Source: Pseudomonas helleri (GTDB taxonomy: Bacteria; Pseudomonadota; Gammaproteobacteria; Pseudomonadales; Pseudomonadaceae). Taken from it: a DNA stretch of 64,000 nt. Position 1 is the stretch's first letter, and the number at the start of each line of letters is the position of its first letter. Both the position numbers and the translations under genes were made by a program. The notes under the pieces were generated by a model that was given only the letters and a program-made list of their open reading frames with translations, did not search any database and was not told the origin of the DNA. The stretch covers positions 558,001 to 622,000 of the forward strand of contig NZ_JYLD01000001.1 of assembly GCF_001043025.1 (NCBI RefSeq). Reading direction: 5' to 3'. Below are positions 45,009 through 53,723 of the stretch, one piece after another.

Positions 45009-47705
45009 TTAGAACTGGTATTCGACGCTGCCTTGCAGGGTTCGCCCACGGCCCAGGGTGAAGGCCAGTACGTCGCCCAGCGGGACGAGGTAGGCGCGGT
45101 CGGTGACGTTTTCCATGGCCACACGCAGGTTTAATTGGTCGTTGACCCGGTAGCTGCCGTACAGGTCGTAGACGGTGTAGGGCTTCCAGTCTGCCGGGTA
45201 AACGCCGCCCTGAGAGACGGTCACGTCCGGGCCGCCGGCAATGGAGTAGCCGCCGCTGTAGCGGGCGCGGGCGCCGATATCCAGTTTGCGCTCGAAGAAG
45301 CGCGCGCCCAAGGTGAGGGTGCCGCGGTCCATCGGCATGTGTTCGGCAGAACCGAGGATGGCGCCGCAATGCGAGGAGCCGTTGGCGATGTCATCAGGGA
45401 TCATGGCGTCTACCGGCTGACGGCTGCCGGGTTTTTTGACGATTTTGGTGACGCCGCCCAGCCAGGCGGTTTTGCTGCAGTAGTCGTTGGTGCCGATCAT
45501 GTGGGTGTAGTTGAACTGGCCATAGGCGCGACCCGCGTCGTAGTCCAACTGGTACTCAATGCCCTTGAAGCGGGTTTCTTTGAGGTTGTTGACGTAGGCG
45601 CTGTTGCCCAGGCTGGCCATGCCATAACCCGGCTTTTGCAAGGCCATGTTCATGAAGATGAAGTCGTCGACCCGGGTGTCAAAGTACGACACTTTGGCGC
45701 CTATACGGTCGCCGTCCAGGAACAGGCTGTCTTTGAAGACGTTGACGCCCACTTCCCAGGTGGTCGAGGTCTCTGGCTTGAGGAACGGGTTGGGGTAGGT
45801 GAATTCTGCGCCCCCGCCATGGGGCCGCCCGCTGATCATGGTTTCGGTCACGGCCGGTGGGCGCCAGCCCTTGCCGTAAGTGGCGAACAGTTGCATCCAG
45901 TCCAGGCCCGGCTTGACCGATAGGCCGAAGGTGGGCGAGAAGCGGCCTTGCTCTTCGTCAACATCGTAGTGCACCGACTCGCCGATCTGCTTGGTGGTGC
46001 CAATCACGAACGTGCGGGTTTCAAGGCCGGTTTTGCCGCGCAGCCGGTAACGGTCGTAGCGCAAGCCCGCGTTCACGTTGAACCAGTCGTCGTAGTCGTA
46101 ATCCAGACGCGTGAACAGGCTGGCCACGCCACGATCGCCCTTGGGTGTCATGTTTTCTGAGTCCGGGGTATCGAGCACGGCGCCTTCAGCCACGGCTTGG
46201 GTCGAGTTGGGGCGCACTTTGTCGTAGAAGAACTCCAACCCGTAGTTGGCTTTGATGATCGAGCGTTCACCCAGTGCAAACAGCGAGGTGTTCTGCGCTT
46301 GCAGGCCGTAGGTGTCGGTCTGGTAGGTGACCTTGTAGCCAGGGCTGATACCGCGCGCCAGGGTGCTCTGTTGGTTGCGGTTGTCGACGTGGTAGACCTT
46401 GGCCTTGAAGTCGATCAGCGGATTGTCCGGCGTGTAGCTGTAGTCCAGCGCCAGGTTCTGCGCCCTGACGCTGTTGCTGCCGAGTTTGTCCCAAAGGTCG
46501 GCCTTCTCGACGTTCATCATGTTGGCGTCGGTGTAGTTGACGTTGGTCACCAGGTAGCTGAGTTGCAAGCGCTGGTCTTGTGGCAGGTTGAGGCCGAGTT
46601 TGATCAGGCGTGAGCGCATCACCGAGCCTGAGTATTCCACCGGGGAGTTTTTAAGGCGGGTGGCGTTTTCCGGGTGGGCGGCAGAGCCTGTGCGCAGCTC
46701 GCCGATGGAGCCTTTGGTGCCGGGGTCATAGTCGCCCAGATGGCGCTCGCTCGCAGCCACCAGCATGTCCCAGACTTCGCCGCCGATGGCAAAGGCCGAG
46801 CTACCGATAAAGTGGGTGCCATTGCCCAGCCCGCCAAGGCCTGTGGTGGCGCGGATACGGCCGCCGATTTCTTTGCCATCGGTGAGCAGGTCCGACGCTT
46901 CAAGGGTGCGGAAGTTGGCAATACCGCCAATCACGCCCGCGCCGCCCATGGTGGACGTGGCGCCCTTTTCAATCACGACCTGGGAGAGCAAATCGGGGTC
47001 GACATACAGCGTGCCGTTGCGTTGCTGGTGGCCGCTTTGTTGATAGTTCTGGCGCATGCCGTCGACCGACATGTTGACCCGGCCATAGTCCTGAATGCCG
47101 CGAATGTTGACGGACAAACCGGGGTCTTGCTGACTGACCGCCGAGTACACGCCGGTGGTTTCTTCGAGCATGTCGGCGGCGTGGCGTGGCGGGTTGCGGT
47201 CCAGTTGTTCGCGGCTGACCACGTTGACCGAACGCGGCGCCTGGTAGACCCAGTCCCCAGGGTGCGCGGCGTTGACTTGGGTGGCCGACAAGCTCAGCAC
47301 ATTGCCTTCGTGCACCGGCAGTTGGAACAACTGCACGGACGGGCGTTTGCTGCCTTGGGCCTGGTTGTGTTCGAAGCGGATGCCGCTGCCGTCGAGCAAC
47401 TGGCTCAGGGCCGCGGCGATGCTGTAGTTGCCCTGCACGGCGTGGCCCGTGCGGCCTTGCAGCTGTGCGTCGCCGACCAGCAGATCGATCCCGGCTTGAG
47501 CGGCCAAGGCGTAGATGGCGGTGTCCAGTGGCTGAGCGGGCACGTTGAACGGACGAACGCTGTCGAGCGTGGCCACCTTGCCCGGCGCCCCTGTTGCCGT
47601 GCTTTGCTGAGCGGCCACCTGGCCTGTCGATACCGCGCCAAGCAGCATAATGGCCATGCCTATAGCCCGTCCCAGACGACTGGGGATCGGTCGTTCTACG
47701 TTCAT
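45009..47705 (-). CDS. TonB-dependent heme receptor with signalling domain (HasR-like)
   Basis: 898 residues: signal peptide (1-32), STN signalling domain (about 50-110; LDTAIYALAAQAGIDLLV), plug (about 150-290) and a 22-strand barrel ending in GSVEYQF. Plug segments such as QDYGRVNMSVDGMRQNYQQSG and GGAGVIGGIANFRTLEA are those of heme/hemoglobin receptors of the HasR group. It imports heme through the outer membrane and signals to the FecR and sigma factor encoded upstream. No hasA hemophore or hasDEF secretion genes are present beside it. Confidence 0.85.
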   Translation of the reverse strand: MNVERPIPSRLGRAIGMAIMLLGAVSTGQVAAQQSTATGAPGKVATLDSVRPFNVPAQPLDTAIYALAAQAGIDLLVGDAQLQGRTGHAVQGNYSIAAALSQLLDGSGIRFEHNQAQGSKRPSVQLFQLPVHEGNVLSLSATQVNAAHPGDWVYQAPRSVNVVSREQLDRNPPRHAADMLEETTGVYSAVSQQDPGLSVNIRGIQDYGRVNMSVDGMRQNYQQSGHQQRNGTLYVDPDLLSQVVIEKGATSTMGGAGVIGGIANFRTLEASDLLTDGKEIGGRIRATTGLGGLGNGTHFIGSSAFAIGGEVWDMLVAASERHLGDYDPGTKGSIGELRTGSAAHPENATRLKNSPVEYSGSVMRSRLIKLGLNLPQDQRLQLSYLVTNVNYTDANMMNVEKADLWDKLGSNSVRAQNLALDYSYTPDNPLIDFKAKVYHVDNRNQQSTLARGISPGYKVTYQTDTYGLQAQNTSLFALGERSIIKANYGLEFFYDKVRPNSTQAVAEGAVLDTPDSENMTPKGDRGVASLFTRLDYDYDDWFNVNAGLRYDRYRLRGKTGLETRTFVIGTTKQIGESVHYDVDEEQGRFSPTFGLSVKPGLDWMQLFATYGKGWRPPAVTETMISGRPHGGGAEFTYPNPFLKPETSTTWEVGVNVFKDSLFLDGDRIGAKVSYFDTRVDDFIFMNMALQKPGYGMASLGNSAYVNNLKETRFKGIEYQLDYDAGRAYGQFNYTHMIGTNDYCSKTAWLGGVTKIVKKPGSRQPVDAMIPDDIANGSSHCGAILGSAEHMPMDRGTLTLGARFFERKLDIGARARYSGGYSIAGGPDVTVSQGGVYPADWKPYTVYDLYGSYRVNDQLNLRVAMENVTDRAYLVPLGDVLAFTLGRGRTLQGSVEYQF

Positions 47706-47721
47706 CCTTAACCACTCCTTG

Positions 47722-47752
47722 AATGCTAATGAATTGCATCTGCATTAGCATT
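47722..47752. promoter_or_regulatory. Inverted repeat before the heme receptor gene
   Basis: AATGCTAATG at 47722-47731 and its perfect complement CATTAGCATT at 47743-47752, centred about 30 bp upstream of the receptor start. The half-sites are AT-rich and loosely Fur-like, so a Fur or other repressor operator is likely. Confidence 0.5.
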
Positions 47753-47773
47753 GACGGATGGTCGCACACCCTA

Positions 47774-47788
47774 GGTAAAAATAATTTC
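47774..47788 (-). promoter_or_regulatory. Candidate ECF sigma -35 region of the heme receptor
   Basis: The minus strand reads GGAAATTATTTTT about 70-80 bp before the receptor start. GGAAAT is the -35 type used by FecI-family sigma factors. A similar GAAAATAATTTC stands at the same relative place before the second receptor (51098-51109). Suggestive only; no firm -10 is assigned. Confidence 0.35.
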
Positions 47789-47805
47789 CAGCCCGTGGTC
47801 GGGGC

Positions 47806-48801
47806 TTAATACAGCACGGTCACGCCTGCCAGTTGGGCGACCTGAAGCTGGCGTTCGGCTGCCAGGGTACGGATGGCGGCATCGAGGTTGTCGAGGTGGA
47901 ACAAGCCGCTGACCGGGGTGTGCGCCTGCTCGCTGGCGACCAGTTTGAGCAGGCCGGGGCGAAAGTCCGAGAAGCGTTGCAGCACCTGATCGAGGGGCAC
48001 ATTGCGAAAGATCAGCACGCCCTGCGCCCAGTCGGCGCGCTGTGTCGGGTCGTCGTTGAGGGCGACGATGCCCTGACCGCGTTGGTAGCGGGCGGCTTGG
48101 CCCTCACTCAGCGCCAGCTCGCTCTGGGGCTGTTGCAGGCTGACGTTGACGCTGTGTTGCAGCACGCCGACCCAGGCGTTGTCGCTGTCTTGTCGTTGCA
48201 CCAAAAAGCGCGTGCCCAATGCTTGGGTTCGACCGCCGGAAGCTTCGACGACGAACGCACGTTTTTCTTCGCCCTGACGCGGCGCCGGGCTGAACAATGC
48301 CTCGCCCTGGATCAGTCGCACGCGGCGTTCATGGCCGTCGTAATCGACGTCCAGGGCGCTGCGCGAGCCGAGCAGCACTTGGCTGCCATCTGCGAGGGTC
48401 AAGGTGCGAACCTCGCCAGTGCCGGTGCGGTAATCGGCCATCAATGGGGCCAGTGTGTCACGACTGTTTACGGCCAGCATCACCACCAGCAACAGGCCTG
48501 CAACGCCCGCCCAGCGCACGGGCATCCGCGGCTCCCAGGTGAACAGGCCGCGCAGGAAGCGCCGCACACGGGTGGCCCGCGCCACAGGGACGGGGGTGGC
48601 AAACAGCGGATTGGCGCGCAGGGTTTCAGCCATCTCCCAGAGCATTTCAGCGTCGGCCAGAGCATCGGCATGGGCCGGGTCGGCGTCCAGCCAACGCTCC
48701 AGCGCGTCCATTTGTTGCGCATCCAGCCGCTCCATGCGTTGGCGTACGGCCCAGTCAGCGGCCTGCTGGCGGATTCGCTCAGCAGTGGCGTCAGGCGTCA
48801 T
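47806..48801 (-). CDS. FecR-family anti-sigma factor, HasS-like
   Basis: 331 residues. The cytoplasmic N domain binds sigma (ADWAVRQRMERLDAQQMDALERWLDADP), one membrane helix is at about 113-133, and the periplasmic FecR and C-terminal STN-like parts sense the receptor (FRNVPLDQVLQRFSDFRPGLLKLV). The start MTPDATAERIRQQ is taken; the frame continues 24 residues further without FecR similarity. It lies between its sigma factor and the heme receptor. Confidence 0.9.
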   Translation of the reverse strand: MTPDATAERIRQQAADWAVRQRMERLDAQQMDALERWLDADPAHADALADAEMLWEMAETLRANPLFATPVPVARATRVRRFLRGLFTWEPRMPVRWAGVAGLLLVVMLAVNSRDTLAPLMADYRTGTGEVRTLTLADGSQVLLGSRSALDVDYDGHERRVRLIQGEALFSPAPRQGEEKRAFVVEASGGRTQALGTRFLVQRQDSDNAWVGVLQHSVNVSLQQPQSELALSEGQAARYQRGQGIVALNDDPTQRADWAQGVLIFRNVPLDQVLQRFSDFRPGLLKLVASEQAHTPVSGLFHLDNLDAAIRTLAAERQLQVAQLAGVTVLY

Positions 48802-48891
48802 CACAGGATGTTCTCTTTTTTGGGCGTATAGGGAATATGACGGGCAAGGCAGCCATATCCGGTAAATAAACACGCATACGGTGCAGGGTTT

Positions 48892-49398
48892 TCATCCGCG
48901 ATGCTCCATTTTTTGCGCGACGAAGCTGACGGCCATGGCCAGATGCTTCTGCACGGAGCTGGTGGAAATCGCCAAATGTTCGGCGGCCTGTTGATAACTC
49001 ATGCCTTCGAACCGACACAATTGGAACACCTGACGCGTGCGCAGGGGCAGCGCGGCCATCGCCTGCAACAGGCGTTGCATGTCTTGCTGGACCTGGGCGC
49101 GCATGTCCGGGCCGGGCATCGGATCGACAACGTCGTGCAGGGTTTCCAGAGGGACGCTGTCGGTGCGGGTCTGTTGATGGCTGCGCCGATGGTCAATGAC
49201 CAGACGGCTGGCCATGGTAAACAGGAACGCCATGGGTTCTTGCAGGCGCTCTTCACTCTCGCGCATGGCCAGGCGGGTAAAACACTCTTGGGTGAGGTCG
49301 TCCGCCAGTTCGGGCTGGCGTGTTTTTAATAGCAGAAAGCGCCGCAGACGCGGCGCGCACTCGGCATACCATCGCTCCAGTTCGGTTTCAGAGGCCAT
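48892..49398 (-). CDS. FecI-family ECF sigma factor, HasI-like
   Basis: 168 residues. Sigma region 2 is at about 10-75 (RFLLLKTRQPELADDLTQECFTRLA) and region 4 at about 110-165 (LPLRTRQVFQLCRFEGMSYQQAAEHLAISTSSVQKHLA). It directs RNA polymerase to the receptor gene when heme reaches the surface. A 13/19 Fur-box match lies upstream. Divergent from the second sigma gene. Confidence 0.92.
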   Translation of the reverse strand: MASETELERWYAECAPRLRRFLLLKTRQPELADDLTQECFTRLAMRESEERLQEPMAFLFTMASRLVIDHRRSHQQTRTDSVPLETLHDVVDPMPGPDMRAQVQQDMQRLLQAMAALPLRTRQVFQLCRFEGMSYQQAAEHLAISTSSVQKHLAMAVSFVAQKMEHRG

Positions 49399-49429
49399 GG
49401 CGCCTGCGCTGCTCGATTTAAATGAGGTT

Positions 49430-49448
49430 GATATTCTTTATCATTTGC
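49430..49448 (-). promoter_or_regulatory. Fur box of the HasI-like sigma gene
   Basis: GATATTCTTTATCATTTGC matches the Fur consensus GATAATGATAATCATTATC at 13 of 19 positions and includes TGATA...TATCA symmetry. It is 32-50 bp upstream of the sigma start, a proper place for iron repression. Confidence 0.6.
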
Positions 49449-49501
49449 GCAGGTAGAGGCAAGAGGCTATTACGGGTGAGAAGGCTCTTGGGGCAAAAGC
49501 C

Positions 49502-49535
49502 AGATCAAGAGATCGCGAGGCAAGCTCGCTCCTAC
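49502..49535. repeat. Single-arm REP remnant, family A
   Basis: Only the right arm (GATCGCGAGGCAAGCTCGCT CCTAC) is present, between the two divergent sigma genes. Confidence 0.75.
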
Positions 49536-49578
49536 AGGGGGGGGCCGGTGTGTTGGCGTTGCGTTGGCGGACGCAATC

Positions 49579-49597
49579 GTGAATGATACGGCTTCTC
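49579..49597 (+). promoter_or_regulatory. Candidate Fur box of the second sigma gene
   Basis: GTGAATGATACGGCTTCTC matches 12 of 19 Fur consensus positions; a second overlapping alignment at 49585-49603 matches slightly fewer. It lies 34-53 bp before the favoured start. Confidence 0.45.
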
Positions 49598-49631
49598 ATT
49601 TATGACCCTTTCTCGTCCGGGCTTTCCGTTC

Positions 49632-50150
49632 ATGCCTTCGCCCTCCCCTTCAACGTTGCTGGCCAGCTTTCAGGAGCATTACGACGATCTGTTGTCGTTC
49701 CTGACGCGGCGCCTGCGTGATCGGCATCGGGCGGCGGATGTGGCACAGGAAACCTGGATCAAGCTGGCGAAGATCGACCCTGATACGGTCACGGTGCTGA
49801 ATGATCGGCACTTTATTTTCAAGGTGGCGGGTAATTTGGCCATTGATGCGCTGCGGGTTGATCAGCGCCAGACCCGTAATCTGAGCGCCGAGCCGCCGTC
49901 CATCGACATCGCCGACCCGGGGTTGCCGCCAGAAGGCTTATTGCTGGCCAAAGAGCGCATCGGCATTTTGGATGAGGCCCTGCAACAGCTCTCACCTAAT
50001 GCTCGCAAGGCGTTGTTGCTGAGCCGTATCGATGGCATGACCCAAGCGCAGATCGCGGCAGAACTGGGCGTGTCGCCAAGTATGGTGGCAAAATACATCG
50101 GCCAGGCGTTGCGCCATTGCCGTGACTGGCTCAAACACAACCATGCCTGA
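49632..50150 (+). CDS. FecI-family ECF sigma factor (second system)
   Basis: 172 residues from MPSPSPSTLL. Region 2 is at about 10-75 (HYDDLLSFLTRRLRDRHRAADVAQETWIKLA) and region 4 at about 110-165 (LSPNARKALLLSRIDGMTQAQIAAELGVSPSMVAKYIGQALRHC). An ATG 30 bp upstream (49602) is in frame but overlaps the Fur-like site, and neither start has a good ribosome site. It should transcribe the receptor at 51214. Confidence 0.9.
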   Translation: MPSPSPSTLLASFQEHYDDLLSFLTRRLRDRHRAADVAQETWIKLAKIDPDTVTVLNDRHFIFKVAGNLAIDALRVDQRQTRNLSAEPPSIDIADPGLPPEGLLLAKERIGILDEALQQLSPNARKALLLSRIDGMTQAQIAAELGVSPSMVAKYIGQALRHCRDWLKHNHA

Positions 50151-51099
50151 GCCCGCCGCAATGCCTTCAACGCCCTCCTCTGACGACCTCGACGATCAAG
50201 CCATTGAGTGGCAAACGCTGCTGCATTCTGGCGACGCCAGCGCTGGTCAGCGTATGGCCTACCAACGCTGGCAAGACCTCAGCCCGGCCCACCAGACCGC
50301 CGCCCGCGAGGCCGAAGCGCTGTGGGCCGATATCGGCCTGACCGCCACTGCCGAGCAACACCGTACGCGCCCGCGTCGCCGGGCGTTTCGCTGGGCCAGC
50401 GGGCTGGCAGCGGGGCTGGCAGCGGGGCTGGTGATGGCCGTGTTGGGCTACGGCGGCCTGGAGTACGTGCCGCGCTGGTCTGACACCCATCACACCGGGG
50501 TCGGTCAGCGCCAGCAATGGCTGTTGAGTGACGGCACGCGGGTGACGCTGAACAGCGCCACGGCGTTGTCCGTGGATTTCACCGCCAGCCAGCGCACCAT
50601 CACGCTGCGCAAAGGTGAAGCGCTGTTTGAACTGGCGAATGATCCGGCCCGGCCTTTTGTGGTTGAGGCCGGTCAGGACCGGGTGCAGGCCAAGGAAGCA
50701 ACATTCAGCGTGCGCCGTGACGCCGACCAGACCCGCGTGCTGGTGGCCAACGGCGCGGCGCAGGTTGAGCATCAGGCCCAGACTCTGGAGCTGCGCCCCA
50801 ATCAGCAAGCGCTGTATCGCGCTGGCCAGCCCGTTGCCGAGCGCCAGCAGGTGGATGCCAATGCGCTGACGGCGTGGCATCGCGGCAAGCTGATTTTCAA
50901 CCGCAAGCCACTGCAGGAAGTGCTCAGCGAGCTGGAGCGTTACCAGTACGGGCGCATTGTGCTGCCGGACACTGACTTGGGGGCGATGCAGATCAGCGGG
51001 GTGTTTGACCTCAATGATCCGCACAATCTGCTGCACACCCTTGAGCAGCGTTACGGCCTCAACATCACCTATTTGCCGTTTGTGGCGTGGGTGCACTGA
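50143..51099 (+). CDS. FecR-family anti-sigma factor (second system)
   Basis: 318 residues: N-terminal sigma-binding domain (about 12-75; IEWQTLLHSGDASAGQRMAYQRWQDLSP), a membrane helix with an unusual GLAAGLAAGL repeat (about 90-112), then the periplasmic FecR domain (RQQWLLSDGTRVTLNSATALSV) and the C-terminal signalling part. The ATG at 50143 overlaps the sigma gene by 8 bp (ATGCCTGA), so the two are coupled. Works with the STN receptor downstream. Confidence 0.92.
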   Translation: MPEPAAMPSTPSSDDLDDQAIEWQTLLHSGDASAGQRMAYQRWQDLSPAHQTAAREAEALWADIGLTATAEQHRTRPRRRAFRWASGLAAGLAAGLVMAVLGYGGLEYVPRWSDTHHTGVGQRQQWLLSDGTRVTLNSATALSVDFTASQRTITLRKGEALFELANDPARPFVVEAGQDRVQAKEATFSVRRDADQTRVLVANGAAQVEHQAQTLELRPNQQALYRAGQPVAERQQVDANALTAWHRGKLIFNRKPLQEVLSELERYQYGRIVLPDTDLGAMQISGVFDLNDPHNLLHTLEQRYGLNITYLPFVAWVH

Positions 51100-51109
51100 A
51101 AATAATTTC
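51098..51109 (+). promoter_or_regulatory. Candidate ECF sigma promoter element of the second receptor
   Basis: GAAAATAATTTC spans the last bases of the FecR gene, about 110 bp before the receptor start. It resembles the sequence before the heme receptor. A -10 was not assigned with confidence. Confidence 0.3.
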
Positions 51110-51213
51110 ACGCGGGCACTGCAAGATCCTGTTGGGCATATCGTCGTACTAAGACCAAGAGCGAATCCGTTCTCATTAGCGATATAAAAACCCAGACAAG
51201 GATTAACACCGCA

Positions 51214-53667
51214 ATGGTCCAGCCCATCAAACAGCCGCGCGGCGCACGCCCCACCGACCAACGACTGCGTCAAACGCTGATGGCCACCACGTTGCTGGCA
51301 AGCCTGGCAGGCACGTTCCACGCCACAGCGCACGCGGCACCGGCAACAGCGCCCAACGCCTCGGTGAGCACCCGCCAGGTCAACGTTGCCGTCCCGGCCC
51401 AAGACCTCGACCAGGCGCTGACGCAGTTTGCTGATCAAGCTGACTTGCACCTGTTGTTCACCTCTGCCGAAGTGGCCGGGCTGCACAGCCCTGCGCTGGA
51501 CGGCCAGATGAGCATTGAACAGGCGCTGCAAGCCCTGTTGGCGGGCAGCGGCCTGAACTGGCAGTTCAGCGACGCGCGCACGGTGATTGTGCGCAAGCCG
51601 GACACGGCGGCAAAAGGGCTGCAACTCAAGGCGCTGGAAGTCAGTGTGGGCGCGCGCACCAGCACTGCCATCAGTGAAATTCCCGGTACGGTCTGGGTGG
51701 TGGATCAGGTGCAACTGCAAGAGCAATTGGACACCGGCGTCACCCTCAAAGAAGCCATTGGCAAGTTGGTGCCGGGCCTCGATCTGGCCCCCGAAGGCCG
51801 CAGCAATTACGGCCAGAACATGCGCGGGCGCAACGTTTTGGTGATGATCGACGGCGTGAGCCAAAACAGCTCGCGCGGCCTGTCGCGGCAGTTCGACAGC
51901 ATCTCGCCGTTTAACGTGGAGCGGGTTGAAGTGTTGTCGGGCGCCAGCGCGTTATACGGCGGCGGCGCCACGGGCGGGATCATCAATATCGTGACCAAAA
52001 AAGGCGCGCCCGGCCCGGCCCAGTTTGAAACCGAAGTGTCGGGCACCAGCGGCTTTAACAAGAGCGATGACCTGTCGAGCCGTATCTCGCAATCGGTGAG
52101 TGGCGGGACCGATCGGGTGCACGGCCGCCTGGGGATTTCCGGCGAGCAGAACAAAGCGTTTTACGACGGTAAAGGCGACCAGATCTTTATCGACAACACC
52201 CAGACTGACTTGCAGTACAACCGCACGCTGGACCTGATGGGCAGCCTGGCGATCAAGCTCGATGACGTGCAAGACCTTGACCTGCTGGCGCAGTACTACG
52301 ACTCGGGCAACAACGGCAACACCGGGCTTTACTTCCCCAACCTGCACGACAAGGCACCGTCCAATCTGGAAGATGCCGAGATCCGCAGCGGCTACCACAC
52401 CGACCTTGAGCCCCGCTCCAAGCGACTGCTGTTCAACGCCAACTATCACCACAGCGACCTGCTGGGCCAGGACTTCTACTTGCAGGGCTCGTACCGCAAG
52501 GAAGACAACAATTTCTTCCCGTTCCCGTATTACAACGCGGGCAAACCCCAAGGCGTCAACGGCGTTTACTTCGCCGCCTCGCAACAGAATTTTGAAGTCA
52601 CCAGCCTCAAGGCGCTGTTCGCCAAACAATGGGACAGCGTGAAGCTGACCTATGGCGTGGACCTGGACCGTGAGCGCTTTAACGCCACGCAAAGCGTGTT
52701 CAATTCGGCCATTTCTTCCGAGAGCGGCGGGCTGGATCTGGACACCCAAAGCAAAGCCCCGCGTTACCCGAGCTACCGCGTCGACGGCCACTCGGTGTAT
52801 GCCCAGGCGGACTGGAAGCTCACCGACGCCCTGACGTTGTCCGGTGGCGCACGCCGCCAGCAAATGGACGTAGACGTAGGGGTGTTCAAAGGCATCCCTG
52901 GTGGCAGCAACGATTACGCGGTCAACCTGTTTAACCTGGGCGCCATTTATGACTTCAAGAATGGCCACCAGACCTGGATCAACTACAGCGAAGGTTTTGA
53001 CCTGCCGGACCCGGCCAAGTACTACGGCAAGGCGGGCCTGAGCGTTAAAGACAACCCGCTGGCCGGGATCAAGAGCCGTCAGGTCGAAACCGGCTGGCGT
53101 TTTGCCGATGTGGACTGGGATGCGCAGGCGGCGGTGTATTACATCTGGTCGGACAAAGTCATCACCACCGACAGCGCGACGCTGACCATTGATGTGGTCG
53201 ATAAAAAGAGCCGCGACTTTGGTTTCGAAGGTGCGCTGACCCGTCACTTCAACAACGGCTGGGATGCGGGCGGCACGTTGCACTTGGTGCGTTCCGAAGA
53301 GGAAGACGCCGATGGCGACTGGATGAAGCGCGATGCCCGTTACGCATCGTTGTCCAAATCAACGGCGTTCGTGGGCTGGCATGGGGACGGTCGTAATGTT
53401 CGCTTGCAGGGCAACCACGCCTTCACGCTCAAGGACGATTCTGATCACAAAATCAGCGGTTACACCACGTTCGATTTGATGGGCAGCCAAGAGACAGCAT
53501 TCGGCACCTTCAGCGCCGGTATCCAGAACCTGCTGGACAAGGAATACAGCACGGTCTGGGGCCAGCGTGCCGCGTTGTTCTACTCACCGACTTACGGCCC
53601 GGAGTACCTGTATGACTACCAAGGGCGGGGTCGGACGTACACCTTGACCTGGTCGATGGCGTACTGA
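51214..53667 (+). CDS. TonB-dependent siderophore receptor with signalling domain (IutA-like)
   Basis: 817 residues: long N-terminus with signal peptide (about 1-42), STN domain (about 58-130; LDQALTQFADQADLHLLF), plug and a barrel ending in YTLTWSMAY. The plug segment GRSNYGQNMRGRNVLVMIDG and VEVLSGASALYGGGATGGII are like the aerobactin receptor IutA, so a hydroxamate-type ferric siderophore is the best guess. No siderophore synthesis genes are near, so it is probably a xenosiderophore uptake system. Confidence 0.87.
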   Translation: MVQPIKQPRGARPTDQRLRQTLMATTLLASLAGTFHATAHAAPATAPNASVSTRQVNVAVPAQDLDQALTQFADQADLHLLFTSAEVAGLHSPALDGQMSIEQALQALLAGSGLNWQFSDARTVIVRKPDTAAKGLQLKALEVSVGARTSTAISEIPGTVWVVDQVQLQEQLDTGVTLKEAIGKLVPGLDLAPEGRSNYGQNMRGRNVLVMIDGVSQNSSRGLSRQFDSISPFNVERVEVLSGASALYGGGATGGIINIVTKKGAPGPAQFETEVSGTSGFNKSDDLSSRISQSVSGGTDRVHGRLGISGEQNKAFYDGKGDQIFIDNTQTDLQYNRTLDLMGSLAIKLDDVQDLDLLAQYYDSGNNGNTGLYFPNLHDKAPSNLEDAEIRSGYHTDLEPRSKRLLFNANYHHSDLLGQDFYLQGSYRKEDNNFFPFPYYNAGKPQGVNGVYFAASQQNFEVTSLKALFAKQWDSVKLTYGVDLDRERFNATQSVFNSAISSESGGLDLDTQSKAPRYPSYRVDGHSVYAQADWKLTDALTLSGGARRQQMDVDVGVFKGIPGGSNDYAVNLFNLGAIYDFKNGHQTWINYSEGFDLPDPAKYYGKAGLSVKDNPLAGIKSRQVETGWRFADVDWDAQAAVYYIWSDKVITTDSATLTIDVVDKKSRDFGFEGALTRHFNNGWDAGGTLHLVRSEEEDADGDWMKRDARYASLSKSTAFVGWHGDGRNVRLQGNHAFTLKDDSDHKISGYTTFDLMGSQETAFGTFSAGIQNLLDKEYSTVWGQRAALFYSPTYGPEYLYDYQGRGRTYTLTWSMAY

Positions 53668-53675
53668 GTGCAAAC

Positions 53676-53707
53676 AGGCTGCGAAAGGGCCAAGCCCTTC
53701 GCAGCCT
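53676..53707. terminator. Strong hairpin between the IutA-like receptor and the DUF945 gene
   Basis: AGGCTGCGAAAGGGC pairs with GCCCTTCGCAGCCT (one bulge), a 14-bp stem with a CAA loop between convergent genes. There is no T tract, so it may protect 3' ends rather than end transcription alone. Confidence 0.55.
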
Positions 53708-53723
53708 GTGGCAGCGACTGCGT

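Noticed and set aside
51952..53283. A 443-codon open frame opposite the IutA-like receptor
   Set aside because: Shadow frame with Val/Ala/Arg-rich composition and no domain resemblance.
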